Source: Gemmobacter caeni (GTDB lineage Bacteria; Pseudomonadota; Alphaproteobacteria; Rhodobacterales; Rhodobacteraceae). Taken from it: a DNA stretch of 64,000 bases. Both the position numbers and the translations under genes were made by a program. Of the stretch, positions 9,482 to 17,860 are shown piece by piece. Location of the stretch: assembly GCF_003054195.1 (NCBI RefSeq), contig NZ_QBKP01000016.1, positions 1 through 64,000 of the forward strand, read 5' to 3'. Below the pieces are notes generated by a model. That model had not been told where the DNA came from. It saw nothing but the letters and a program-made list of their open reading frames with translations, and made no database searches. Every line of letters begins with the position of its first letter. The first letter of the stretch is position 1.

Positions 9482-9594
9482 ATGAGAGCCGTGTCCCCAG
9501 TTGTCCCTCGCCTCTGTCAATCGGGCAATCGCGCGACGTGTTCAAGCAAAAAACCACTATGGTTTACGCCCTGCATTTCACGAAGCGTAAAATG

Positions 9595-10206
9595 TCAGGG
9601 GTTCAGTCGGTCGACAACCCATTCGGAAGAAGGTGTTGAACGGGTCCAGCGAAAACGGTCATGGAGGCGGAAGGCACCATCTGCCCAAAACTCAATCTCA
9701 GTCGGAATAATACGAATGCCCCCCCAGAACGCGGGGCGCGACGGATTGGTTCCCTTAAGGGCTGTAATTTTTGCGACCTCGGCCATCAGTGCCGTGCGCG
9801 AGGCCAGCGGCCGCGACTGGCGGCTCGCCCAGGCACCCAGCCGCGACTTCAGACTGCGGCTGGCGTAATAGGCATCAGCCTGCGGACCTTCCTCGCGTTC
9901 GGTCCTGCCCCGCACCCGGATCTGGCGGCGCAGGCTCTTCCAGTGCAGCACGAAAGCCGCCTTGCCGGTGGCCGCGATCTCCTGCCCCTTGGCGCTTTCG
10001 TAGTTGGTATAGAAGACGAAACCACCGGCACCTGCCGTCTCGATCTCTTTCAGCAGCACCATCCGCACATTCGGCAGCCCTGCGGCATCGACCGTAGCCA
10101 GCGCAATGGCATTGGGGTCGTTCGGCTCTTCCGGCTCGGCCTCGGCCAGCCAGGCCCGCGCCAGTTCGAAAGGATTGTCGCCCGCGAAAATGCCCGTTCT
10201 GTCCAT
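9595..10206 (-). CDS. pdxH: Pyridoxamine 5'-phosphate oxidase
   Basis: Encodes 203 residues. It oxidises pyridoxine/pyridoxamine 5'-phosphate to PLP with FMN and O2 in the cytosol. Family signatures are present: [20 protein letters not shown], the [10 protein letters not shown] strand, [16 protein letters not shown] (FMN and substrate contacts), and the C-terminal FRWTR...WVVDRLNP ending. The ATG at 10206 follows AGGAGA at a good distance. It is divergent from fabI and separated from it by about 160 bases. Confidence 0.96.
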   Translation of the reverse strand: MDRTGIFAGDNPFELARAWLAEAEPEEPNDPNAIALATVDAAGLPNVRMVLLKEIETAGAGGFVFYTNYESAKGQEIAATGKAAFVLHWKSLRRQIRVRGRTEREEGPQADAYYASRSLKSRLGAWASRQSRPLASRTALMAEVAKITALKGTNPSRPAFWGGIRIIPTEIEFWADGAFRLHDRFRWTRSTPSSEWVVDRLNP

Positions 10207-10365
10207 ATCCGTCTCTCCTGCCGGTCCGCGCCCGAAGCGCCGCGCCATGGTTGCCACTCGCCGCAGCGGGCATCAAGCGCGTTCCGCCCTGCACGGGCCG
10301 CCTTGATGCGACCGTGCGGATGGCCTAAACCTCGGGATCAGCCTGAATACTGAGACGAGGGAACA

Positions 10366-11187
10366 ATGGCGAACGGACTGCTGGCCGGGAAGCGCGGACT
10401 CATCATGGGCCTCGCGAATGACAAGTCGATCGCCTGGGGTATCGCCAAGGCGGCGGCCGAACAGGGTGCGGAACTTGCCTTCTCCTATCAGGGTGATGCC
10501 CTGAAGAAACGGGTGGAGCCGCTGGCCGCCTCGGTGGGGTCGGATTTCCTGGCCGAATGCGATGTGGGGGATGAAGCCTCGCTCGACAGCCTGTTCACCA
10601 CGCTGAAAACGCGCTGGGACAGCCTCGATTTCGTGGTTCATGCCATCGGCTTTTCCGACAAGAATGAACTGCGTGGCCGCTACGTCGACACCACGCGCGG
10701 CAATTTCACCATGACCATGGATATCTCGGTCTACAGCTTCACCGCCGTCTGCCAGCGCGCGACCGCGATGATGGGACCGGGTGGCAGCCTGCTGACGCTG
10801 ACCTATTACGGCGCCGAAAAGGTCATGCCGCACTACAATGTCATGGGCGTGGCCAAGGCGGCGCTGGAGGCATCGGTCAAGTATCTGGCCGAGGATCTGG
10901 GCAAGGATGGCATCCGCGTCAACGCGATCTCCGCCGGGCCGATCAAGACGCTGGCCGCCTCGGGTATCGGCGATTTCCGCTATATCATGAAGTGGAACGA
11001 GCTGAACTCGCCGCTGCGCCGCAATGTGACGCAGGAAGAGGTCGGCAAGGCCGCCCTTTACCTCCTGTCAGATCTGGGCAGCGGCACCACGGGCGAGAAT
11101 CTGCATGTGGACGCGGGCTATCACGTCGTCGGGATGAAGGCGGTGGACGCCCCTGACATCGACGTGGTGACCGGCCGCAAGGACTGA
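10366..11187 (+). CDS. fabI: Enoyl-ACP reductase (NADH)
   Basis: Encodes 273 residues and catalyses the last reduction of each fatty-acid elongation round. It has the divergent nucleotide-binding loop [15 protein letters not shown], the active-site YxxxxxxK (Tyr157-Lys164 in HYNVMGVAK), [19 protein letters not shown], and a C-terminal [10 protein letters not shown] typical of FabI. The start is preceded by GAGGGAACA. It is followed 34 bases later by gpt in the same direction. Confidence 0.96.
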   Translation: MANGLLAGKRGLIMGLANDKSIAWGIAKAAAEQGAELAFSYQGDALKKRVEPLAASVGSDFLAECDVGDEASLDSLFTTLKTRWDSLDFVVHAIGFSDKNELRGRYVDTTRGNFTMTMDISVYSFTAVCQRATAMMGPGGSLLTLTYYGAEKVMPHYNVMGVAKAALEASVKYLAEDLGKDGIRVNAISAGPIKTLAASGIGDFRYIMKWNELNSPLRRNVTQEEVGKAALYLLSDLGSGTTGENLHVDAGYHVVGMKAVDAPDIDVVTGRKD

Positions 11188-11221
11188 TCCCTCAGCATCA
11201 ACGCAGCGAAAGAGGCCACGC

Positions 11222-11728
11222 ATGATTGACCGCCTGCCGCATGAAAAAGGCTTCCACGTCAGCTGGGACCAGATCCACCGTGACTCCCGCGCGCTTGCCT
11301 GGCGGCTGGATGGCAAAGGCCCCGGCGAGGGCGGCGCCTGGAAAGCCGTGGTCGGCATCACCCGCGGCGGCCTCGTCCCCGCGATGATCGTCTCACGCGA
11401 GCTGGACATCCGTGTCGTCGATACGATCTCGGTGAAAAGCTACAACCATCAGGCCCAGATGGAAGCCGTCGTGACCAAGAGCCCTCAGGTTGACCTGATG
11501 GGCGACGGCACCGGCATTCTGGTGGTGGACGATCTGGTCGACAGCGGCAAGACGCTGGAAATGGTGCGCAAGCTTTATCCGAAGGCGCATTTCGCCACCG
11601 TCTATGCCAAGCCCTCGGGCCGCCCGCAGGTCGATACCTATATCACCGAGGTCAGCCAGGACACCTGGATCTTCTTCCCCTGGGACATGGCACTGCAATA
11701 TGTGCAGCCGTTCCGCGGCACCGACTGA
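11222..11728 (+). CDS. gpt: Xanthine-guanine phosphoribosyltransferase
   Basis: Encodes 168 residues. It salvages xanthine and guanine with PRPP. Signatures are [17 protein letters not shown] near residues 46-62, the PRPP-binding [16 protein letters not shown] (about 101-116), and the C-terminal [16 protein letters not shown]. It ends before a GC-rich hairpin and a large composite palindrome. Confidence 0.94.
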   Translation: MIDRLPHEKGFHVSWDQIHRDSRALAWRLDGKGPGEGGAWKAVVGITRGGLVPAMIVSRELDIRVVDTISVKSYNHQAQMEAVVTKSPQVDLMGDGTGILVVDDLVDSGKTLEMVRKLYPKAHFATVYAKPSGRPQVDTYITEVSQDTWIFFPWDMALQYVQPFRGTD

Positions 11729-11734
11729 CGCATC

Positions 11735-11753
11735 AGGGGGCTGCCTGCCCCCT
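11735..11753 (+). terminator. Hairpin after gpt
   Basis: AGGGGGC and GCCCCCT arms of 7 bases surround a 5-base loop just after the gpt stop. The T-tract is weak (CTTGCC). It may act as a terminator or as the left outer hairpin of the composite extragenic palindrome that follows. Confidence 0.5.
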
Positions 11754-11776
11754 CTTGCCTGCGGCAATTCACCCCT

Positions 11777-11866
11777 GGGGATATTTCCGCCAAGATGAAC
11801 GCGCATGACTTTCATCTTGGTCCAAATATCCCGGGGGAAGGCCGCAGGCCTGGGGGCAGAGCCCCC
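11777..11866. repeat. Composite extragenic palindrome, copy 1
   Basis: A long inverted repeat pairs GGGATATTT...CCAAGATGAA (11778-11799) with TTCATCTTGG...AAATATCCC (11811-11832) around an 11-base loop. To the right is a GGGGGC-AGA-GCCCCC hairpin (11852-11866). Half-copies with the core GAGTATTT...CAAGAAG occur at 33670-33710 and 57322-57370. I associate this element with Rhodobacteraceae intergenic regions, where it is probably a bidirectional terminator or REP-like repeat. Confidence 0.8.
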
Positions 11867-11900
11867 TTCCCCATCGACACCCGTAGCTGACGAGGCCCCG

Positions 11901-13094
11901 ATGTCCCTGCCGCTCAACCCCGCGATGGCCGCCACCTTCCCGCCCCCGGTGATGGAGGCGCGGCGCTGGCTGGAGGGGATAGACTTCGGCCCCGACCGCC
12001 CGCTGATCAACGTGAGTCAGGCGGCGCCGGTGGACAGCCCGCCGCTGGGGCTGCGGCAGGCGCTGGCGGAGGCGGCTCTGAACGATCCTCAGGCGCATCT
12101 TTATGGCCCGGTGCTGGGGCTGCCCGCCTTGCGCGAGGAGATCGCGGTGCAATGGTCGGCGGCCTATGGCGGCACGATCCGCCCCGCACAGGTCGCGATA
12201 ACCCAAGGCTGCAATCAGGCATTTACCGCCGTGATGTCCACGCTCGCCGGCGCCGGGGATGAGGTGATTCTGCCGACGCCATGGTATTTCAACCACAAGA
12301 TGTGGCTCGGCATGCAGGGCGTCACCACAGTCCCGCTGCCGACCGGCGAAGGCCTTCTGCCCGACCCCGCGCAGGCTGCCGCGCTGATCGGGCCGCGCAC
12401 GCGGGCCATTGCGCTGGTCAGCCCCAACAACCCCGGCGGCGCGGAATATCCGGCAGCCCTGATCGCGGCGTTCCGCGATCTGTGTCGCGCGCACGGTATT
12501 GCGCTGATCCTTGACGAGACCTACCGCGATTTCGACAGCCGCCACAGCCCCGCCACCGGCGGGCGTCCGCATGATCTGTTCACCGATCCCGACTGGGACG
12601 ATGTTCTGATCCATCTCTATTCTTTCTCAAAGGCTTACCGGCTGACCGGGCATCGCGTGGGCGCCATCGTGGCGGCCAGCGCCCGGCTGGCAGAGGTGGA
12701 GAAATTCCTTGATACCGTCGCCATCTGCCCCAGCCAGCTTGGCCAGATCGGCGCGCTGTGGGGCATGCGCAACCTCCGCGACTGGGTCGAGGGTGAGCGG
12801 CGCGAGATCCTCGCCCGCCGCGCGGCCATGGAGGGTGGCTTCGGCGCGCTGGAGGGCTGGCGGCTTCTGGGCTGCGGCGCCTATTTCGCCTATGTCGAAC
12901 ATCCTTTCGCCGCCGCCTCACCCGATATCGCCCGCCGTCTGGTACGCGAAGAGGCGGTGCTGATGCTGCCCGGCACCATGTTCCAGCCCGACACCCACCC
13001 CGAGGGCGCTCGGCAGTTCCGCATTGCCTTTGCCAATGTCGACAGCGCCGGAATCGCGGAATTGTTCCATCGGCTTGCCCGTTTCCGGGGCTGA
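11901..13094 (+). CDS. Class I/II aminotransferase
   Basis: Encodes 397 residues from ATG 11901; upstream in-frame starts fall inside the extragenic palindrome. It is a fold-type I PLP enzyme: YGPVLGLPALREEIA, TQGCNQAF, the VSPNNPGG nucleotide-like loop, ILDETYRDF with the PLP-contacting Asp, and the Schiff-base Lys in SFSKAYRLTGHRVGA. The substrate cannot be read from the sequence; aspartate- or aromatic-type aminotransferase activity are both possible. Confidence 0.88.
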   Translation: MSLPLNPAMAATFPPPVMEARRWLEGIDFGPDRPLINVSQAAPVDSPPLGLRQALAEAALNDPQAHLYGPVLGLPALREEIAVQWSAAYGGTIRPAQVAITQGCNQAFTAVMSTLAGAGDEVILPTPWYFNHKMWLGMQGVTTVPLPTGEGLLPDPAQAAALIGPRTRAIALVSPNNPGGAEYPAALIAAFRDLCRAHGIALILDETYRDFDSRHSPATGGRPHDLFTDPDWDDVLIHLYSFSKAYRLTGHRVGAIVAASARLAEVEKFLDTVAICPSQLGQIGALWGMRNLRDWVEGERREILARRAAMEGGFGALEGWRLLGCGAYFAYVEHPFAAASPDIARRLVREEAVLMLPGTMFQPDTHPEGARQFRIAFANVDSAGIAELFHRLARFRG

Positions 13095-13169
13095 GCCACA
13101 CCTCCGGGCCTTGCCGGGCAAGGGACGAGCGCATAGAACCTTGCGAAACCCTTGAACGACAGGCGAGCC

Positions 13170-15035
13170 ATGGCCAGAAACGACGAGACCGAAAGCCCGA
13201 AACGCAAGCGCAAGGGCGCCTCTGTCATGGTCTGGCTGCTGATGGCGATGCTGGTGACCGGCCTTGGGGGCTATGGCGTCACCAATTATGGCGGGCGGGT
13301 TGCGGCCATCGGCTCGGTCGGCGGGCGCGACATTGACGTCAAGGATTACGGCCGGGCGCTTCAGGCGGAAATGAATGCCCTTGGTGCGCAGGCAGGCACG
13401 CAACTGACCATGCAGCAGGCCCGCGACATGGGAATTGACGCCCGCGTGCGGCAGCAATTGGTCACCCAGACCGCCGTGGATGATGCTGCGGACCGCATCG
13501 GCGTTTCGGTCGGCGATGGCCGCGTCGCGCAGGATATCACCGCCATGCCCAGCTTTCATGGCGCGGCGGGCGGGTTTGACCGTCAGACCTACAAGATGAC
13601 GCTGGACCGCAACAATCTGACGGAAGCCGAATTCGAGGCGAAGATCCGGGACGATCTGGCCCGCGCGCTGGTGCAGGGTGCGGTGACCGGCGGTTTCGTC
13701 GCCCCCGCCGCAGTGACCGACACGCTTTACAATTTCATCGGCGAGCGGCGCGGCTTCTCGCTTCTGGTTCTGTCCGAGGCCGATCTGGCAACGCCGCTCG
13801 CCGCCCCAACGGATGCAGATCTGAAAGCCTTCTACGACGCGAATGTCGCGGCTTTCACTAAACCGGAAGCGAAGCGCATCACCTATGTCTCGCTGCTGCC
13901 GGAAAAGCTGGCGGCGACGATGCCGGTGGACGATGCCGAGCTGAAGAAGCTCTATGACCAGCACCATGACGAATATGTCAAACCTGAGCGCCGTCTGGTG
14001 GAGCGTCTGGTCTTCGGCACCGAGGATGAGGCCAAGGCGGCCAAGGCCCGGCTGGATGCAGGCGAAAGCTTCGAGAAGCTGGTCGAGGAACGCGGGCTGA
14101 AGCTGATCGACATTGACCTTGGCGATGTGACCCAGGCTGAACTGGGCGCGGCCGGGGCCGATATCTTTGCCATGCCCGAGCCTGGCGTGATCGGCCCGTT
14201 GCCCTCGGATCTGGGACCGGCGCTGTACCGGATGAATGCGGTTCTGGCGGCACAGGAAACAAGCTTTGACGATGCGCGCGAGATGCTGACGCTGGATTAC
14301 CAAACCGATGCCGCGCGCCGCGCCATCACCGACCGCAGCGAGGCGATCAACGATGCGCTGGCCGGTGGGGCAACGCTGGAAGATCTGGCCAGGGAACAGG
14401 CGATGGATCTTGGGACCATCGACTATGCCGCCGGGTCGGACGAGGGCATTGCTGCCTATCCGGCCTTCCGCGAGGCTGCGGATGCCGCCAATGCGGGCGA
14501 TTTCCCGGAAACCGTTGCCCTTGAGGATGGTGGTCTGGTGGCCCTGCGGCTGGACGAGATCGTGCCCGCCTCGCCCATTCCCTTCGACGAGGCCCGCGAG
14601 GGCGTGACCCAGGCCTGGCGTGCCGAGGCGCTGCACAAGGCGCTGTTGGCCGAGGCGGAAGCCATGCGCGAAAAGGTTGCCGCAGGCACCTCGATCGGCA
14701 CACTGGGCGTGGTCAGCGTCACCCCGGAAATCGCGCGCAACGGTTTTGTCGAAGGCGCACCGCCGAGCCTGCTGCCTGCGGTCTTTGCCATGTCTGAAGG
14801 CGAGGCGAAGGTGATCGAGGACAAGGGCTTCGTGGCGCTGGTGCAACTGGACCGCGTCGCCCCCGCCGAGCAGGAAGGCGAAGGCCCCGCCGCGCTGAAA
14901 GGGGCGATCGCCGCGCAGGCGGAACAGGCGCTGGCACAGGATGCCTTCGCCCTGTTTGCCCGGGCCGAGGCAGATATCGGTGGCATCACGCTCAATCAGG
15001 CGGCCATCGACGCCGTCCACGCCCAGATGCGCTGA
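13170..15035 (+). CDS. Peptidyl-prolyl isomerase / foldase of the PpiD-SurA type
   Basis: Encodes 621 residues from ATG 13170; a TTG six codons upstream is less likely. The N-terminus is charged (KRKRKG) followed by one membrane helix (about 24-45), so the protein is anchored in the inner membrane facing the periplasm. The first part is a SurA_N-like chaperone domain; a parvulin-like region follows around residues 240-370, and conserved parvulin residues are hard to recognise, so isomerase activity is uncertain. PpiD helps outer-membrane and periplasmic proteins fold. trpE follows after seven bases. Confidence 0.86.
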   Translation: MARNDETESPKRKRKGASVMVWLLMAMLVTGLGGYGVTNYGGRVAAIGSVGGRDIDVKDYGRALQAEMNALGAQAGTQLTMQQARDMGIDARVRQQLVTQTAVDDAADRIGVSVGDGRVAQDITAMPSFHGAAGGFDRQTYKMTLDRNNLTEAEFEAKIRDDLARALVQGAVTGGFVAPAAVTDTLYNFIGERRGFSLLVLSEADLATPLAAPTDADLKAFYDANVAAFTKPEAKRITYVSLLPEKLAATMPVDDAELKKLYDQHHDEYVKPERRLVERLVFGTEDEAKAAKARLDAGESFEKLVEERGLKLIDIDLGDVTQAELGAAGADIFAMPEPGVIGPLPSDLGPALYRMNAVLAAQETSFDDAREMLTLDYQTDAARRAITDRSEAINDALAGGATLEDLAREQAMDLGTIDYAAGSDEGIAAYPAFREAADAANAGDFPETVALEDGGLVALRLDEIVPASPIPFDEAREGVTQAWRAEALHKALLAEAEAMREKVAAGTSIGTLGVVSVTPEIARNGFVEGAPPSLLPAVFAMSEGEAKVIEDKGFVALVQLDRVAPAEQEGEGPAALKGAIAAQAEQALAQDAFALFARAEADIGGITLNQAAIDAVHAQMR

Positions 15036-15042
15036 GGCCGCG

Positions 15043-16551
15043 ATGACCCTGATCCCTTCTTTCGAAGCCTTTGAACGCGGCTGGAACGCGGGCAAGAACC
15101 AGCTGGTCTATGCCCGTCTCGCCGCCGATCTGGATACGCCCGTCAGCCTGATGCTGAAGCTGGCCGAGGCGCGCAGCGATACGTTCATGCTGGAAAGCGT
15201 GACAGGCGGCGAAGTGCGCGGTCGCTATTCGGTGGTCGGCATGAAGCCCGACCTGATCTGGCGCTGCCGGGGCGAGGCATCCGAGATCAACCGCGAAGCG
15301 CGGTTCGATCCGGCGGCGTTCCGCCCGCTGGACGGGCATCCGCTGCAAACCCTGCGCGATCTGCTGGCCGAATGCCGGGTGGATATGCCCGAAGATCTGC
15401 CCGCCATCGCCTCGGGCCTGTTCGGCTATCTGGGCTATGACATGATCCGTCTGGTGGAACACCTGCCCGACGTGAACCCCGACCCGCTGGGCCTGCCCGA
15501 TGCGGTGCTGATGCGCCCCTCGGTCATTGCCGTGCTGGATGGTGTGAAGGGCGAAGTGACCATCGTTTCCCCCGCCTGGACCGGATCGGGCCTCTCAGCC
15601 CGTGCGGCTTATGCGCAGGCGGCGGAACGGGTGATGGATGCGCTGCGCGATCTGGACCGCGCGCCTGCCGCCCAACGCGATCTGGGTGAGGCCACGCCGG
15701 TGGGCGAGGCGCAATCCAACTTCACGCATGACGGCTACAAGGCCGCCGTCGAGAAGGCGAAGGAATATATCCGCGCCGGTGACATCTTTCAGGTCGTGCC
15801 CTCACAGCGCTGGAAACAGCGGTTCGAACTGCCGCCCTTCGCGCTTTACCGTTCGCTGCGCCGGACCAACCCGTCGCCCTTCATGTTCTTCTTCAACTTC
15901 GGCGGTTTTCAGGTGGTGGGCGCCAGCCCCGAAATCCTCGTGCGTCTGCGCGAGGGTGAGGTGACGATCCGCCCCATCGCAGGAACCCGCCCGCGAGGGG
16001 CCACGCCGGAAGAGGACAAGGCGCTGGAGGCTGATCTGCTGGCCGACCAGAAGGAACTGGCCGAACATCTGATGCTGCTGGATCTTGGCCGCAACGATGT
16101 GGGCCGGGTGGCGAAGGTGGGCACCGTGCGCCCGACCGAGAAATTCATTATCGAACGCTACAGCCATGTCATGCACATCGTCTCGAACGTTGTGGGCGAG
16201 ATCGCCGGGGGCGAGGATGCGCTGTCGGCGCTACTGGCGGGGCTTCCCGCAGGCACGGTTTCCGGTGCGCCCAAGGTCCGCGCCATGGAAATCATCGACG
16301 AGCTGGAGCCGGAAAAGCGCGGCGTCTACGGCGGTGGCGTCGGCTATTTCGCCGCCAATGGCGAGATGGATTTCTGCATCGCTCTGCGCACGGCCGTCCT
16401 GAAGGACGAGGCGCTGTATATCCAGGCGGGCGGTGGGGTGGTCTATGACAGCGACCCCGAGGCCGAATATCAGGAAACGGTCAACAAATCCCGCGCCCTG
16501 CGCCGCGCGGCTGAAGACGCGGGCCTCTTCGCCCGCCGCAGCAACACATAA
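15043..16551 (+). CDS. trpE: Anthranilate synthase component I
   Basis: Encodes 502 residues and converts chorismate to anthranilate with TrpG. Visible are the tryptophan feedback segment LESVTGGEVRGRYSVVG (N-terminal), IRAGDIFQVVPSQRW, SPEILVRL, RPIAGTRPRG, the metal and chorismate site LDLGRNDVGRV, AGTVSGAPKVRAMEIIDELE and GGGVVYDSDPEAEYQET. Its start lies seven bases after the foldase gene, so they are probably co-transcribed. trpG is not in the immediate neighbourhood on this side. Confidence 0.96.
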   Translation: MTLIPSFEAFERGWNAGKNQLVYARLAADLDTPVSLMLKLAEARSDTFMLESVTGGEVRGRYSVVGMKPDLIWRCRGEASEINREARFDPAAFRPLDGHPLQTLRDLLAECRVDMPEDLPAIASGLFGYLGYDMIRLVEHLPDVNPDPLGLPDAVLMRPSVIAVLDGVKGEVTIVSPAWTGSGLSARAAYAQAAERVMDALRDLDRAPAAQRDLGEATPVGEAQSNFTHDGYKAAVEKAKEYIRAGDIFQVVPSQRWKQRFELPPFALYRSLRRTNPSPFMFFFNFGGFQVVGASPEILVRLREGEVTIRPIAGTRPRGATPEEDKALEADLLADQKELAEHLMLLDLGRNDVGRVAKVGTVRPTEKFIIERYSHVMHIVSNVVGEIAGGEDALSALLAGLPAGTVSGAPKVRAMEIIDELEPEKRGVYGGGVGYFAANGEMDFCIALRTAVLKDEALYIQAGGGVVYDSDPEAEYQETVNKSRALRRAAEDAGLFARRSNT

Positions 16552-16555
16552 CATG

Positions 16556-16583
16556 CAGCGGGGTGCCCACCTGCGCCCCGCTG
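16556..16583 (+). terminator. Hairpin after trpE
   Basis: CAGCGGGG and its complement CCCCGCTG pair across a 12-base loop five bases after the trpE stop. There is no clear T-tract, so efficiency is uncertain. Confidence 0.45.
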
Positions 16584-16693
16584 CCGTTCGCGTGTCTTCA
16601 ACTGCCCGTTAGGTGCTTGGCAGCGCCGCGCCCTGCCCTTATCCTGCCCCGGAAAACCGCACAGCCCGGGCCAACCGGGAAAGGAACCGAGGC

Positions 16694-17857
16694 ATGACCC
16701 GAGTAGCCCCGAGCGCCGCGCCTGTCTTCGCCCAGCCGATCCGGCAGGTCGTGCTGATGCTGATCGTGACCGGCCTTGTCGCTGCCGGGGCCTGGGTGAT
16801 GCTGCCCACCCTGCGCGGCATCTTCGCCTCAAACCCGCTGTTGAACGGCTTCATCGCCACGGTCTTCCTGCTCGGCGTGCTGACCTGTTTCTGGCAGGTC
16901 TGGCAACTGGTGCAATCGGTCAACTGGCTGGATACCTATGTGCAGGATCGCCCCGGCGCCGAACCTGGTGCCGCGCCGCGTATCCTTGCGCCACTGGCCG
17001 CATTGCTGGGGCCGCGCACGGCGCGGATGCAGATTTCAGCCAGTTCCTCACGCTCCATCCTCGATTCCGTAGCAACGCGGATCGACGAGGCGCGCGACAT
17101 CACCCGTTATCTGGCCAACCTATTGATTTTCCTTGGACTTCTCGGAACCTTCTACGGCCTTGCCACCACCGTGCCCGCCATTGTCGAAACCATCCGCTCG
17201 CTCGCCCCGCAGGAGGGCGAAGGCAGCATGGAGATTTTCGGCAAGCTGATGGGCGGGCTGGAATCGCAGCTTGGCGGCATGGGCACGGCATTTTCCTCGT
17301 CCCTGCTCGGCCTCGCCGGATCGCTGGTCATCGGGTTGCTGGAACTGTTCGCAGGGCATGGCCAGAACCGTTTCTACCGTGAACTGGAGGAATGGCTGTC
17401 CTCCATCACCCGCATCGGGCTGGATGGTGCCGAGGGCGAAACCGGCGGCATGGGCGCGCTGGCGCAGGTTCTGGATCATCTGGGCGAACAGATCGAAAGC
17501 CTTCAGATGCTGTTCACCCAGTCCGACGTCAGCCGGACGCTGGCGGATGAACGGCTGGGCGATCTTTCGGCCGCCGTCGCGCGCCTTGCCACGCGTCTGG
17601 AGGAGGACAGCGCCCAGACTGCCGTGCTGACCCGCATCGCCGAGGGGCAGGACCGGATCGTCGCCGCGCTGACCTCGGAAACCGGGGGTGCGCATGTCGA
17701 TGCCGAAAGCCGGATGCGGCTCCGTTCCATCGACGTGCAATTGCTGCGCATCCTTGAGGAAATCTCTGCCGGACGTCAGGAAACCATTGCTGACCTGCGC
17801 GGGGATCTGGGGGCGCTGACACAGGCGGTGCGGCAGCTTCTGCGGGCACGGGGGTAG
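16694..17857 (+). CDS. MotA/TolQ/ExbB-like membrane protein
   Basis: Encodes 387 residues from ATG 16694. Four membrane helices are predicted at about 19-36, 53-72, 140-162 and 198-220. The third contains FLGLLGTFYGLATTV, typical of the proton-channel helix of MotA/ExbB/TolQ, and GMGTAFSSSLLGLAGS sits in the fourth. A long cytoplasmic helical tail (230-387) follows. It is separated by three bases from a MotB/OmpA-like partner, so they probably form a proton-driven complex that touches peptidoglycan. It is not a flagellar stator by context, as no flagellar genes are nearby. Confidence 0.85.
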   Translation: MTRVAPSAAPVFAQPIRQVVLMLIVTGLVAAGAWVMLPTLRGIFASNPLLNGFIATVFLLGVLTCFWQVWQLVQSVNWLDTYVQDRPGAEPGAAPRILAPLAALLGPRTARMQISASSSRSILDSVATRIDEARDITRYLANLLIFLGLLGTFYGLATTVPAIVETIRSLAPQEGEGSMEIFGKLMGGLESQLGGMGTAFSSSLLGLAGSLVIGLLELFAGHGQNRFYRELEEWLSSITRIGLDGAEGETGGMGALAQVLDHLGEQIESLQMLFTQSDVSRTLADERLGDLSAAVARLATRLEEDSAQTAVLTRIAEGQDRIVAALTSETGGAHVDAESRMRLRSIDVQLLRILEEISAGRQETIADLRGDLGALTQAVRQLLRARG

Positions 17858-17860
17858 GTC

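Noticed and set aside
11805-11900. Upstream in-frame start extending the aminotransferase by 32 residues
   Set aside because: It would begin inside the extragenic palindrome and encode residues without family similarity.
12918-15095. 725-codon open frame on the minus strand
   Set aside because: It mirrors the foldase gene and has a low-complexity Arg/Gly/Gln composition, with no recognisable domain.
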